Of a stretch of DNA of 64,000 nt, positions 53,828 to 62,910 are shown one piece after another. The DNA is taken from contig CAKZRR010000027.1 in assembly GCA_937146805.1 (NCBI GenBank), positions 30,250 to 94,249 of the forward strand. Reading direction: 5' to 3'. The DNA comes from an uncultured Owenweeksia sp. Its GTDB lineage: Bacteria; Bacteroidota; Bacteroidia; Flavobacteriales; Schleiferiaceae. The translations under genes and the position numbers were made by a program. A model generated the notes under the pieces. It searched no databases, was not told the DNA's origin, and saw only the letters and a list, made by a program, of their open reading frames with translations. How positions within the stretch are numbered: the first letter of the stretch is position 1; every line of letters begins with the position of its first letter.

Positions 53828-55366
53828 ATGAAAAAATTACTTGCTTTTATTGTCTTACTTAGCTCTATCAACACCCTACAAGCTAGCCATATAGCCGGTG
53901 CCGAAATATGGTATAGGCATCTTAAAAACTCCCCAACACCCAATACCTATCGAATCAATCTAAAAGTATATAGAGACATCACTGGTGTAAACCTTAGTAA
54001 TTCAAAAACCATTTGTATTTCCTCCTCTTGTTTTGCGGACACCTCAATAACAGCTACCCTTAAAATTCTTCGCGATAATGTACCTCCTCTAGACAGCATA
54101 CCTGGTTCCTTTTTTGGCAGCATAATAACCCCTGGAACTATGGACTGCACTGACTCATCTGCGATTCGACTTACCACTGAACTCTACTATTACAGTGCTA
54201 ATGTTACATTACCCGACACCTGTTCTGATATACTTTTTTCTTTTTCAGAAGGGAGTAGAAATCCTTCCGACAACCTGACGTCTAGCGGATTCATGTATGT
54301 GGAAGCTTTACTAAACAATACTTTAGGCCCAAACTCGAGCCCGGCTTTTAGCTCACCTCCGTTTAAAAACACTTGTGTTGGCATACCCGTAAGATGGGTG
54401 CAAACAGCTGGTGAGCCCAATGGAGACAGTATTTACTATGATTTTGCCGATCCTCTATCCGGTAGCTGCGGGACATTACCAGCAATCGTGGGGCACCACG
54501 CTGGATACTCCCTAACACAACCGATAAAGTCAGTTAATGGCATTACAATAGATCATCAGCGTGGAATTTTCACCTTTACGCCAGCGCAGCACGAAATTGC
54601 TGTGGTAAAAGTAAAGGTATTTGAATATCGCTACGATAGTATTCAAACCCATAAAGTACTGGTAGGAACGAGCGAAGTAGATGCCATCATTAGCGTTAAA
54701 GCACAGTGCAGTACAGCTACACCCAACAACCGCTGGATACAACCTAACAGAAACAATGCTGTAAGCGGATTGCGGAATTATTCGTGTAACGATAGTGCTA
54801 TTTGGTTAAAAACTGCCCAGCAATTTGATGTGAGCACACTGGCAACCGATGGCTCGGATTTTACACTCTACAACTCACTGGGCGACACCATACCTCTTAA
54901 ATCCGCAGGGGTTTCTAATGCCGACTACCAAAATGGTGTGGCTTCTAAACTTTGGCTAAAGCCAATAAGACCTATGTGGTATAATGATAGTTTAACGGTT
55001 GTTAGCCGTGTTGGAACCGACACCAATACCTTACTTAACACCTGTGGACTGGCCCTAGCTCCAAATGATAGCGTGTATTTTTTAATACATAATTGCACCA
55101 CAGATGTAGGAGTTAATCAAGCAGGGCAACTACCTGAAGTTCGTTTTTATCCAAACCCAGCTAACAATGTACTCACCGTTGCCATTACACAATATGAACA
55201 TCCACTTACACTAGAAATTATAAACTTAAATGGTGCTTTACAACAAAGTGAGATGATAGAAAGAGGTGTTAACAAGGTTAACATTAGTGCGTTGCCTCCC
55301 GGTTTATACGGTATTCGTTTTACTGGATCTAAAATACAGGAAGTCCATACTTTTATGAAACGCTAA
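53828..55366 (+). CDS. Secreted protein with T9SS type A sorting signal
   Basis: 512 residues. The ATG at 53828 (TTG at 53822 is upstream) begins a signal peptide (MKKLLAFIVLLSSINTLQA). The mature start SHIAGAEIWYRHL and YRINLKVYRDITG resemble the N-terminal domain found in many gliding/adhesin proteins of Bacteroidota. The middle is beta-rich (VGIPVRWVQTAGEPNGDSIYYDFADPL). The end (VRFYPNPANNVLTVAIT and LPPGLYGIRFTGSKIQEVHTFMKR) is a type A sorting domain. So it is exported by the type IX system. Its ligand is unknown. Confidence 0.85.
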   Translation: MKKLLAFIVLLSSINTLQASHIAGAEIWYRHLKNSPTPNTYRINLKVYRDITGVNLSNSKTICISSSCFADTSITATLKILRDNVPPLDSIPGSFFGSIITPGTMDCTDSSAIRLTTELYYYSANVTLPDTCSDILFSFSEGSRNPSDNLTSSGFMYVEALLNNTLGPNSSPAFSSPPFKNTCVGIPVRWVQTAGEPNGDSIYYDFADPLSGSCGTLPAIVGHHAGYSLTQPIKSVNGITIDHQRGIFTFTPAQHEIAVVKVKVFEYRYDSIQTHKVLVGTSEVDAIISVKAQCSTATPNNRWIQPNRNNAVSGLRNYSCNDSAIWLKTAQQFDVSTLATDGSDFTLYNSLGDTIPLKSAGVSNADYQNGVASKLWLKPIRPMWYNDSLTVVSRVGTDTNTLLNTCGLALAPNDSVYFLIHNCTTDVGVNQAGQLPEVRFYPNPANNVLTVAITQYEHPLTLEIINLNGALQQSEMIERGVNKVNISALPPGLYGIRFTGSKIQEVHTFMKR

Positions 55367-55422
55367 CCAATGGGATGCTAAAGTGATTGGGTAAACTTGC
55401 TAAAGTTAGAAACTGCATTTTG

Positions 55423-55430
55423 TAGTTTTG
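55423..55430 (+). promoter_or_regulatory. -7 promoter element of the 81-residue protein gene
   Basis: TAGTTTTG followed by C, exact TAnnTTTG match, 22 bp before the ATG at 55453. Confidence 0.6.
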
Positions 55431-55452
55431 CACCTTTCATAAAAAAGCCATT

Positions 55453-55698
55453 ATGCGTTTACTCGATCAAATTCCTCATCCTAAATTTAAGGTAGTAGCT
55501 TATACCTTAGAGCGCCATTATTATGTGGAAATTGAGGCAGGTCCCATGAAGCAATGCTACAAGCTGCATAAAGAAACTACTCCAGGTTTGGAGGGCATAA
55601 AGCAGTGGCTAGATGAAGAGTTTAGTACACAGCTTCAAAGTAGCTTTGAAGCCATGTACCAAAATCATACAAGTGCTATTAAACGAAGCCTAGGCTAA
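55453..55698 (+). CDS. Conserved hypothetical small protein
   Basis: 81 residues. I do not recognise a family with certainty. The sequence reads as a compact soluble alpha/beta protein: a beta-rich first half (HPKFKVVAYTLERHYYVEIEAG) and a helical second half (LEGIKQWLDEEFSTQLQSSFEAMY). No signal peptide, Cys pair or metal motif is seen. It has its own promoter, between a T9SS gene and a converging thioredoxin-like gene, and it looks like a real gene. Function cannot be stated. Confidence 0.72.
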   Translation: MRLLDQIPHPKFKVVAYTLERHYYVEIEAGPMKQCYKLHKETTPGLEGIKQWLDEEFSTQLQSSFEAMYQNHTSAIKRSLG

Positions 55699-55702
55699 GT
55701 TT

Positions 55703-56302
55703 TTAGGATTTAGCAACTGCTAAACTCTCTAACAATTCCTTTTCTATCGTTTTACCTCTATCTCTGGCGTACCAAATTTGAAGGGTTTTATTGATTTCCA
55801 TTCTATCCAAACCATCTTCTCTTTGCTTCAAAAAAATTTCCTGCAACTCATCCGGTCTTGGACCCCAACTTGCTATTACTTCTTTTGTTTCGGCATTTAG
55901 CCGTACCAGCTTAGGAATACTTCTTCCGCCATTGGTAAGAAACATATCCATTAAGGGTAAGTTTTCATCACGCAATACTATGCGTAAATCCACCTTATCA
56001 GATGCCTGAGATAGCTTTTCCATAACCGGTACACTATGGGCAGCATCACCGCACCAGGCCTCGGTAAGCAATAACCAAGTTTCCTTCTGGGGCAGCGTAT
56101 TTACTGTTTCAATTGCTTCTTCCGAAACCTCAAAGCGTTTATCCCACTTATCCATTCGGTTTATATTTAAATCGGTATAACCCAACATAGCTTGGCTGTG
56201 ATTGTCGCCAGTGGTTTTATTGTCTTCTCTAAGTTTAAATACCTTGTCTCGGTATTCTGCATAGGTCATTGATTTTTGCAGACTTTGCTCTATAGTATTC
56301 AT
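55703..56302 (-). CDS. Thioredoxin-like protein with WCGD motif
   Basis: 199 residues. A thioredoxin-like fold is indicated by TWLLLTEAWCGDAAHSVPVMEKL (76-97) and the later NGGRSIPKLVRLNAET. The active-site CxxC is replaced by C84-G-D-A, so only the first cysteine remains. Such WCGD proteins are common in Bacteroidota and Firmicutes and may act as single-Cys reductases or in thiol binding. It lacks a signal peptide and is likely cytosolic. A -7 element lies 45 bp upstream. Confidence 0.82.
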   Translation of the reverse strand: MNTIEQSLQKSMTYAEYRDKVFKLREDNKTTGDNHSQAMLGYTDLNINRMDKWDKRFEVSEEAIETVNTLPQKETWLLLTEAWCGDAAHSVPVMEKLSQASDKVDLRIVLRDENLPLMDMFLTNGGRSIPKLVRLNAETKEVIASWGPRPDELQEIFLKQREDGLDRMEINKTLQIWYARDRGKTIEKELLESLAVAKS

Positions 56303-56346
56303 CTTGTTTCTGTTTATTTAGAAGGCAAAATTCCTCCATTGCTCCG

Positions 56347-56354
56347 CAAAGCTA
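56347..56354 (-). promoter_or_regulatory. -7 promoter element of the thioredoxin-like gene
   Basis: Minus-strand TAGCTTTG followed by C, exact TAnnTTTG match, 45 bp before the ATG at 56302, giving a leader of about 39 nt. Confidence 0.5.
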
Positions 56355-56428
56355 TGTCGGCCAAAAGATATAATCTATGACCTTTATCAGCCTATCGAAA
56401 AGCTAAATATTATACCCCAAAAACCTAA

Positions 56429-57775
56429 TTAGTAACCGTTAAATGACACCTCTTTTTCATTAAAACGAATTCCATACTCGGCTAACTCAGCCAGCATCGG
56501 CTTGTAAATCTCTTTTGAAATAGGTATTTGAACTCCGGGGGTAGTTATGTTTCCATTAAGAATATGACGTGCCGCAATAGCAACTGGCAAACCTACCGTT
56601 TGTGCCATGGCCGTTTCCTCCTTGCTTTTACCCAAAGTAACCATCGAAGATTCTATCATCTTTTTTTGTCCATTGAGCTCATATCCAAAAATATGATGCA
56701 TCACAATCATATCCTTATCCCCTTCTTCCAAACTCCATTTTTGCTCCAAAATATGCTGCAACACTTGAGCGGGAGTGGCCTCTTTAATACCTACCACTTT
56801 ATCATCAAAAATACCAAGCCATTTTAGCTTATCAAGCAAATCCGTATCCTGGGGTATATTTAAATAATGAGCCAATTTAAGCTCTACAGAATCGTGTGGA
56901 TTGTAGGCCAAAAAGGTATTTGTAAATTCTCTATAGGTCATCTTTTCCGAATTCTCTAGCTTATAACTATCGTCCGTCATTCCTAATTTCACAAAAGTAT
57001 CCCAAGCTCTGCAAAAGCCCGGTTTGCGCAAAGTACCACGGTAAATGGTGGGTATACTCTCCAAGCCATACACCGCTCGATATTTTAAGCTATCTCTGTT
57101 AGCATACCCTTCAAATTTCCCATAACCTTCAATTTCCATAAACTCGGTACGTCTAAACAGTTGATGATACGGTATGTATTTATAGTTTCCTTCTTGCTTA
57201 AATTTCACGGCTCCGCCCGATCCTGCCAAAACCACATTACGGGGGTTCCAAGTAAATTTATAATTCCAAGGGTTGTTATCGCTCTCTGGCGCTATAAGTC
57301 CACCTGTAAAACTTTCAAATAGCAGCATTTTCCCGCCTTGAGCTTTGATAGTATCCAAAACGCTCATAGCACTCAGGTGATCAATTCCAGGATCCACTCC
57401 AATCTCATTAATCATAACTACACCCGCTTGTTTTGCCTCTTCATTAAGGGCCTCCATTTCATCCGATATATAACTAGCGGTAACCATGTGTTTCTTAAAA
57501 GCAACACAATCTTTCGCCACATTTACGTGCATGTGAGCAGGCAACATACTTACAACCAAATCATGGTTTTGTATCAATTCCTTTCGGTCACTTTCGTTTG
57601 CTACATCTAACTGAGCAGCAGTACATCTCTCACTTCCCGTTGCCTTTTCTTCGGCCAAAGCCAAAACAAAATCCGCAATGGTTATTTCCCAGTTTTCCTT
57701 TTCGGCATGCTCCTTTAAATAGGCTATTAAACTAAATGTAGAGCGTCCTGCTCCTATCACCAATATCTTTTTCAT
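56429..57775 (-). CDS. Saccharopine dehydrogenase family protein
   Basis: 448 residues from the ATG at 57775 (a TTG at 57784 lies within the promoter). N-terminal Rossmann domain KKILVIGAGRSTFSLIAYLKEH, then LVVSMLPAHMHVNVAKDCV, and INEIGVDPGIDHLSAM as in the LYS9-type fold; the C-terminal half completes the saccharopine dehydrogenase domain (MIVMHHIFGYELNGQ). In lysine degradation this fold acts on saccharopine; a precise assignment is uncertain because partner genes are absent. The -7 element ends seven bases before the ATG, so the message would be nearly leaderless. Confidence 0.88.
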   Translation of the reverse strand: MKKILVIGAGRSTFSLIAYLKEHAEKENWEITIADFVLALAEEKATGSERCTAAQLDVANESDRKELIQNHDLVVSMLPAHMHVNVAKDCVAFKKHMVTASYISDEMEALNEEAKQAGVVMINEIGVDPGIDHLSAMSVLDTIKAQGGKMLLFESFTGGLIAPESDNNPWNYKFTWNPRNVVLAGSGGAVKFKQEGNYKYIPYHQLFRRTEFMEIEGYGKFEGYANRDSLKYRAVYGLESIPTIYRGTLRKPGFCRAWDTFVKLGMTDDSYKLENSEKMTYREFTNTFLAYNPHDSVELKLAHYLNIPQDTDLLDKLKWLGIFDDKVVGIKEATPAQVLQHILEQKWSLEEGDKDMIVMHHIFGYELNGQKKMIESSMVTLGKSKEETAMAQTVGLPVAIAARHILNGNITTPGVQIPISKEIYKPMLAELAEYGIRFNEKEVSFNGY

Positions 57776-57781
57776 AGGCCG

Positions 57782-57789
57782 CAAATTTA
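57782..57789 (-). promoter_or_regulatory. -7 promoter element of the saccharopine dehydrogenase gene
   Basis: Minus-strand TAAATTTG followed by C, exact TAnnTTTG match, ending seven bases before the ATG at 57775. Confidence 0.5.
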
Positions 57790-57829
57790 GAATTTAGCCG
57801 TTGCCATACAAGCGAAACAGCTATTCACT

Positions 57830-57837
57830 TACATTTG
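57830..57837 (+). promoter_or_regulatory. -7 promoter element of the DUF4476 gene
   Basis: TACATTTG followed by CG, exact TAnnTTTG match, 20 bp before the ATG at 57858. It is divergent from the saccharopine dehydrogenase promoter. Confidence 0.6.
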
Positions 57838-57857
57838 CGCTCAAATAAAGAAATTCA

Positions 57858-58754
57858 ATGAAATGTATAAGCTTTTTGAGCTTGCTGTTTATCAGCCTCC
57901 AAGCCTTTTGTCAGCTTAGTATATTTATTGTAGATAACACCGAAACTGGTTTTATTCTAAGTATTAATGGTTTTGAACAAAATACAGAACCTGAAAAGAG
58001 TTTGGCAGTAAATGAGGTAGACACCTTCCCCTATATTTTAAGGGTGCAACTAGCCGAAAAAGTGTATTTCAACAAAACGGTGCACCTCAAACAAAAAGGC
58101 ATTCATAAATATATTATTACCACCAATAGCCGAGATGAATTACAACTTAGGTACCGAGGTGTTATTTCAAAACTTCCAAGTGGTATCTCATCCACAACCT
58201 TACAGCATAAAATCCCCGAAAGATCTTTACCCATTGCGCTGTATCAAAAACCCAAACCCGTAGAGCCACCAAAAGTCAAGGAAACCAAAGTAGAGCCTTT
58301 TACCACAATTGCGAGTATTCCGGCAGATACGGCTAAACTCATTCCGCCTGCGATAGTGGTGCCCATCACCAAATCAACCGATACTCTTTTATCTCAAATA
58401 GATAGTATCCCTGTAAAGGATGGCACCTCATCTACCCCGAGTATAGTTACCGTGGATAGCACCGTAGCCGAAGTGATACCTATTAATGACTATGAAGTAT
58501 TTAAAACCAAAATACTAACAGCCGAATTTGAATTTGAAAAACTCAGTGAGTCACTTGCTTATGCTGAGAAAAAGCCTCTTAATGTTGAGCAAATTCGCTT
58601 TGTTCTAAAACAATTGACTTACGATAATTCGAAAATGAAATTACTCGAAACATTGGCTGAGTCGTACAAACATCTGCCCGAAGCAAACAGCTTAAGAAAT
58701 GAACTTGAATACGATTTAACTAAAAAGAAATTTGACCAAATAATAACCCCATGA
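57858..58754 (+). CDS. DUF4476 domain exported protein
   Basis: 298 residues. A signal peptide (1-19, ending LQAFCQ) leads to an N-terminal beta domain (LSIFIVDNTETGFILSING), a low-complexity Pro/Thr/Ser stretch (about 125-200), then a C-terminal DUF4476-like helical region (EVFKTKILTAEFEFEKLSESL, KPLNVEQIRFVLKQLTYDNSKMKLL). DUF4476 is frequent in Bacteroidota without known function. The stop overlaps the next gene (ATGA). Probably in the periplasm or outer membrane. Confidence 0.75.
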   Translation: MKCISFLSLLFISLQAFCQLSIFIVDNTETGFILSINGFEQNTEPEKSLAVNEVDTFPYILRVQLAEKVYFNKTVHLKQKGIHKYIITTNSRDELQLRYRGVISKLPSGISSTTLQHKIPERSLPIALYQKPKPVEPPKVKETKVEPFTTIASIPADTAKLIPPAIVVPITKSTDTLLSQIDSIPVKDGTSSTPSIVTVDSTVAEVIPINDYEVFKTKILTAEFEFEKLSESLAYAEKKPLNVEQIRFVLKQLTYDNSKMKLLETLAESYKHLPEANSLRNELEYDLTKKKFDQIITP

Positions 58755-59155
58755 AACAGAACTTAAACACCTTGGCTTGGTCAACAGCCCTAGGTGCCAC
58801 CGCAGTAATATTAGGCGCCTTAGCTGCGCATAGTCTTAAAGCTCAAATTAGTTCAGATAGTTTAGCCGCCTTTAATACCGGTGTTCGTTACCAAATGTGG
58901 CATGCGCTGGCCTTATTGGCATTGAGTTTTTTAAACTCAAAATCAATATTTATTAAATGGACTAAAATATTTTGGGTTACCGGTTGCCTTTTATTCGCAA
59001 TTAGCATTTATTTACTTAGTACCAGCAGCTTAACATCAATGCATCTTGGTATTCTTGGCCCTATCACCCCTTTAGGTGGTTTATTAATGACGGCTGGATG
59101 GGTAAGTTTATTCTTATTCGCGATAACTGGAAAGAACAGAAAGAAAAATTATTAA
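58751..59155 (+). CDS. DUF423 membrane protein (YgdD-type)
   Basis: 134 residues, four membrane helices. Conserved features are LGAALVILGALAAHSLK-like (GATAVILGALAAHSLK), RYQMWHALALLAL and the late LGPITPLGGLLMTAGWVSL of the DUF423/YgdD family. Function unknown. It overlaps the DUF4476 gene by four bases and so is translated from the same message. Confidence 0.9.
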   Translation: MKQNLNTLAWSTALGATAVILGALAAHSLKAQISSDSLAAFNTGVRYQMWHALALLALSFLNSKSIFIKWTKIFWVTGCLLFAISIYLLSTSSLTSMHLGILGPITPLGGLLMTAGWVSLFLFAITGKNRKKNY

Positions 59156-59209
59156 CCGAAAAAAGGGGGGATTTTGCCCTGCAAAAAAGTGCCGATAAAC
59201 AAATAAGGC

Positions 59210-59217
59210 TAAATTTG
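59210..59217 (+). promoter_or_regulatory. -7 promoter element of pckA
   Basis: TAAATTTG followed by C, exact TAnnTTTG match, 36 bp before the ATG at 59254. Confidence 0.6.
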
Positions 59218-59253
59218 CACCCTTAAAATAAAAGTGAAACAAATCACAGACTT

Positions 59254-60867
59254 ATGAATTTCACAGAAATTAAACCAGCTAACGCCTCGTTAGAGCAGTA
59301 CAGAATTAAAAATGCAGAGGCTCGTTGGAACCTAAAATCTGATGACCTAGAAAAGATTTCTATCGATGAAAACATGGCAGTAAGGTCAAACCTTGGTGCT
59401 ATATCGGTAAACACAGGCGAATTTACAGGGCGCTCTCCAAAAGATCGCTTTATTGTAGAAGATGAGTTAACAAAAGATGCCGTATGGTGGAGTAATATCA
59501 ACATCAAGTTTGATGCAAACAAATTTGACGCACTTCACAGCAAAATGGGCAGTTTTTTAGAAGGTAAAAGATTGTATGTACGTGATGTATATGCATGTGC
59601 AGACCCTCGCTACAAGATGAAAATTCGTGTAATTACCGAACTTCCTTGGTCTAATATGTTTGCCAACAATATGTTTTTACGCCCTACGGCAGAAGAACTA
59701 AAAGACTTTGAACCTGAGTGGGTTATCATAAATGCTCCGAGCTTTATGGCTAATCCTGAAACGGATGGTACACGTCAGCACAATTTTGCCATTCTAAGCT
59801 TCACCGAGAAAATGATTTTAGCAGGTGGAACTGGTTATACAGGCGAAATTAAAAAAGGAATTTTTTCGGCTCTAAACTTTATTCTACCACACCAAAAAAA
59901 CGTTTTAAGCATGCACTGTTCAGCCAATGTAGGTGATGCAGGTGATACTTCTCTTTTCTTTGGTTTAAGCGGCACAGGTAAAACTACACTTTCAGCAGAT
60001 CCAAATCGTAAATTAATTGGTGATGATGAACATGGCTGGACTGAAGATAATACCATTTTTAATTTTGAAGGCGGTTGTTATGCCAAGGTTATTGATTTAA
60101 GCGAAGAAAAAGAGCCGGACATTTTTAAAGCTATAAAGCCAGGTGCTTTGTTAGAAAATGTAACCTTTAAAGGTGATAGTAATGAGGTAGATTTTGAAGA
60201 TTCTACTATTACTGAAAATACACGCGTAAGCTACCCTATTGATCATATCAATAACATTCAGGTGCCTTCGCTAGCAAATAACCCTACAAATATCTTCTTT
60301 TTAACCTGCGATGCTTACGGAGTTTTACCTCCAATATCTAAGCTAACGCCTGGGCAGGCTGCTTTTCACTTTATTAGTGGATACACGGCCAAGGTTGCTG
60401 GTACGGAAGCTGGTATTACTGAACCTCAAGTTGCTTTTTCAGCTTGCTTTGGTGCTCCATTTATGCCCTTGCACCCAACTCGCTATGCGGATATGCTAAG
60501 CGAAAAAATGCAAAAGGCAAATGTAAATGTTTGGTTAGTTAACACTGGATGGTCTGGTGGCGGTTATGGAGTAGGTTCTCGAATGAAACTGAAATATACA
60601 CGTGCTATGATTACCGCTGCTTTAAACAACGAGTTAGACACTGTAGAGTTTACCAAGCATGAAATTTTTGGTTTAATGATGCCTAATACGTGTCCTAATG
60701 TGCCGGATGAAATTTTGAACCCTAAAAACACTTGGGAGAACAAAGTAGACTATGACAAAACAGCTAATGAACTGGCTGTGAAATTTAATGCCAACTTTGA
60801 AAAATTTGCGGATAATGCCAGCGAAGAAATTTTAGCAGGTGCTCCAAAAATGACGGCCAAAGTGTAA
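59254..60867 (+). CDS. pckA: Phosphoenolpyruvate carboxykinase (ATP)
   Basis: 537 residues, full length. PckA converts oxaloacetate and ATP to PEP, ADP and CO2 at the start of gluconeogenesis. The kinase-1a P-loop is GLSGTGKTTLSADP (237-250), followed by GDDEHGW, and the FTGRSPKDRF (57-66) and SYPIDHINN segments belong to the family. The ATP-type enzyme of Bacteroidota is indicated. It has its own promoter and terminator, so it is monocistronic. Confidence 0.98.
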   Translation: MNFTEIKPANASLEQYRIKNAEARWNLKSDDLEKISIDENMAVRSNLGAISVNTGEFTGRSPKDRFIVEDELTKDAVWWSNINIKFDANKFDALHSKMGSFLEGKRLYVRDVYACADPRYKMKIRVITELPWSNMFANNMFLRPTAEELKDFEPEWVIINAPSFMANPETDGTRQHNFAILSFTEKMILAGGTGYTGEIKKGIFSALNFILPHQKNVLSMHCSANVGDAGDTSLFFGLSGTGKTTLSADPNRKLIGDDEHGWTEDNTIFNFEGGCYAKVIDLSEEKEPDIFKAIKPGALLENVTFKGDSNEVDFEDSTITENTRVSYPIDHINNIQVPSLANNPTNIFFLTCDAYGVLPPISKLTPGQAAFHFISGYTAKVAGTEAGITEPQVAFSACFGAPFMPLHPTRYADMLSEKMQKANVNVWLVNTGWSGGGYGVGSRMKLKYTRAMITAALNNELDTVEFTKHEIFGLMMPNTCPNVPDEILNPKNTWENKVDYDKTANELAVKFNANFEKFADNASEEILAGAPKMTAKV

Positions 60868-60891
60868 ATCACTTTTAAATAAATTGTATAT

Positions 60892-60925
60892 AATCCCAGT
60901 CTTTAAAAAGGCTGGGATTTTTTTT
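60892..60925 (+). terminator. Intrinsic terminator after pckA
   Basis: AATCCCAG (60892-60899) pairs with CTGGGATT (60912-60919) around a loop and is followed by a run of T on the plus strand, 25 bp after the pckA stop. Confidence 0.88.
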
Positions 60926-61097
60926 GCTCAAAACTTTCAAAACCCAAACCATAGTACCTAAACACAAAGCGTAAAAAACAGACTACTATTTGGAAAAAAT
61001 CTCAAATCGGGAAATATGAACACAAGAATAGACATGATATAATCTTTTGTTTTTCAAATAATTAAGTTGTCAAATAATTTTTGGCCTCATTATTTCG

Positions 61098-61105
61098 TAC
61101 TTTTG
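61098..61105 (+). promoter_or_regulatory. -7 promoter element of the LruC gene
   Basis: TACTTTTG, exact TAnnTTTG match, 31 bp before the ATG at 61136. A TTTG at 61080-61083 is upstream at short spacing. Confidence 0.55.
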
Positions 61106-61135
61106 TAATACTCTACAAAAAACAACATTTGAATT

Positions 61136-62839
61136 ATGAAAAATCTAAACTATTTGGTTGCTCTCAGTATCATGATGATAGCTACCTCCTGTGTAAAAAA
61201 AGATAGTAAGAACGATAGCGATCCTACAAGTACAACTTCCCTTGATAATATTGAAGTTTCTCAAAATTTTAACTGGTCCAGCAGTTTAAAAGGATTAGTT
61301 ACGCTTAATATTATCGAAAATAGCGGACTGCATACCGATAACCAGCTAGTGGAGCTGCTAGATGAAAACGACCGAGTACTTGCTTCGGGTCATGTAAAGA
61401 ACGGAAGCGTTGACTTTTATATTAGCGTACCAGCCGAAGATGCAAAAGTATATGCGCATTATCCAAACACAGGTGATCGTATACAAATTACAGAAGTAGG
61501 CGTAGTTCAATTCCAATTAAATGACTTTACGTTTGATGGTCTTAATTCAGGTCTATTTAGAACAGTAAAATCAGGACCTGTTAAAAGAAAAACGGGTGGT
61601 ACCCCGCTAATTTTAAGTGGAAGCTTTGAAAACACCACTTTTACGCACGATCCTGGAAACTATAATATTCTAAGACCTTCCGGAGATTGGTATTCCTTGT
61701 ACAATCGTGCTACAACACGTTTAGAGGGTGGTTCTATGGTTTTTACTTCAGGAAACGCTCAAGCTAAAGCCCACATTGTTCAATCAGTAGAAGTGTCTGG
61801 AAATGAGAAATTTGATATCCTTTACGATTATTCGGGTGCTGGAGGCTCTTATCTTTTGTTTTACGATGATAACCAAAATTATTTGGGATATACCATCGTA
61901 AATATAAATGGATCTCAAGGTTTTGCTAGTTTTCAAACGCCTCCCATGGTAAAACACATCCAAGTGTACACATTTAGTGGCAGCACGGATTGGGTTGATA
62001 ATTTTAACTTGGAATTGGTAAACGAACCTGACAGTGACGGTGACGGTGTTCCGGATAGAAAAGATGACTATCCAACGGATGCCCTTAGAGCTTACGCTGT
62101 GAATTTCCCATCGGTAGGCGAGCAAATTTTAGCTTTCGAAGATTTATGGCCAACAAAAGGTGATTATGACTTTAATGACCTAGTAGTTAGCAATAAAGTT
62201 GAGTTTAGAAAAAATGCTCAAGAGAAACTAATTGATGCCGAAGTAACCGTTAAGGTAAATGGGATGGGTGCAAAGGCCGCTAATGGTTTTGCCCTTAAAT
62301 TTTTAGATGCCAACGGACAAAGTTTTTCTCAAAACATGATTACAGCCGTAAGCGGTGATGGAGCCCAAATGGATCCTGATGTAAGCAATGGCGTTATTGT
62401 ATTTAGCAACGCTTTAAATGCTTTAAGCCCCTTGTATAACAACAATGGTGATGGACCCAGTGCCGCTGCACAGGAGTTCAAGTTTGTGGTAACTTTTAGT
62501 GCTGCTGCCGAAGATTTACAAATGCTTCCGGACTTTTATCTTTTTAGAACAACTAAAAGAGGCAAAGAGATTCACTTAAGCGGATTTTCGGGAACGGAAG
62601 CTGCAGATGCGAGTTTAAACGGAACAGAGGATGATGTTAATGGCACTTACAAAACGGCCAATGGCTTACCGTGGGTTGTGGAGCTTGTTTATCCAAACAC
62701 GCAATTCTTCCACCATCCTCTAGAAAAAATTGAAATTGCAGAGGCTTACCCCTATTTTGATGATTGGGCTATAAGCAATGGTACACGCTATATTGGTTGG
62801 ATGATTTTTCCAAATACTAATAAGGTATATACCCCATAA
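61136..62839 (+). CDS. LruC-domain (DUF4842) lipoprotein
   Basis: 567 residues. The lipoprotein signal peptide ends at C19 (IATSCVKK), placing the mature protein in an envelope membrane. A DSDGDGVPDRKDDYP calcium-type loop precedes the LruC domain: FEDLWPTKGDYDFNDLVVSNKVEF with the KGDYDFND core, then VTVKVNGMGAKAANGFALKFL. LruC was first described in Leptospira, and similar proteins are common in Bacteroidota. The middle third is beta-rich. Function is unknown; a surface role is inferred. Confidence 0.86.
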   Translation: MKNLNYLVALSIMMIATSCVKKDSKNDSDPTSTTSLDNIEVSQNFNWSSSLKGLVTLNIIENSGLHTDNQLVELLDENDRVLASGHVKNGSVDFYISVPAEDAKVYAHYPNTGDRIQITEVGVVQFQLNDFTFDGLNSGLFRTVKSGPVKRKTGGTPLILSGSFENTTFTHDPGNYNILRPSGDWYSLYNRATTRLEGGSMVFTSGNAQAKAHIVQSVEVSGNEKFDILYDYSGAGGSYLLFYDDNQNYLGYTIVNINGSQGFASFQTPPMVKHIQVYTFSGSTDWVDNFNLELVNEPDSDGDGVPDRKDDYPTDALRAYAVNFPSVGEQILAFEDLWPTKGDYDFNDLVVSNKVEFRKNAQEKLIDAEVTVKVNGMGAKAANGFALKFLDANGQSFSQNMITAVSGDGAQMDPDVSNGVIVFSNALNALSPLYNNNGDGPSAAAQEFKFVVTFSAAAEDLQMLPDFYLFRTTKRGKEIHLSGFSGTEAADASLNGTEDDVNGTYKTANGLPWVVELVYPNTQFFHHPLEKIEIAEAYPYFDDWAISNGTRYIGWMIFPNTNKVYTP

Positions 62840-62871
62840 TATTTACAATAGTTGTTCAGAGTAGAGAGAGT

Positions 62872-62906
62872 AAAAAGGTCGGTTTCTTTTAGAGACCGGC
62901 CTTTTT
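62872..62906. terminator. Bidirectional terminator between the LruC gene and metF
   Basis: AAAAAGG and CCTTTTT arms enclose CGGT/ACCG and TC/GA pairs with single mismatches. Both sides have A/T runs, so it can serve the two converging genes. Confidence 0.78.
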
Positions 62907-62910
62907 CAAT

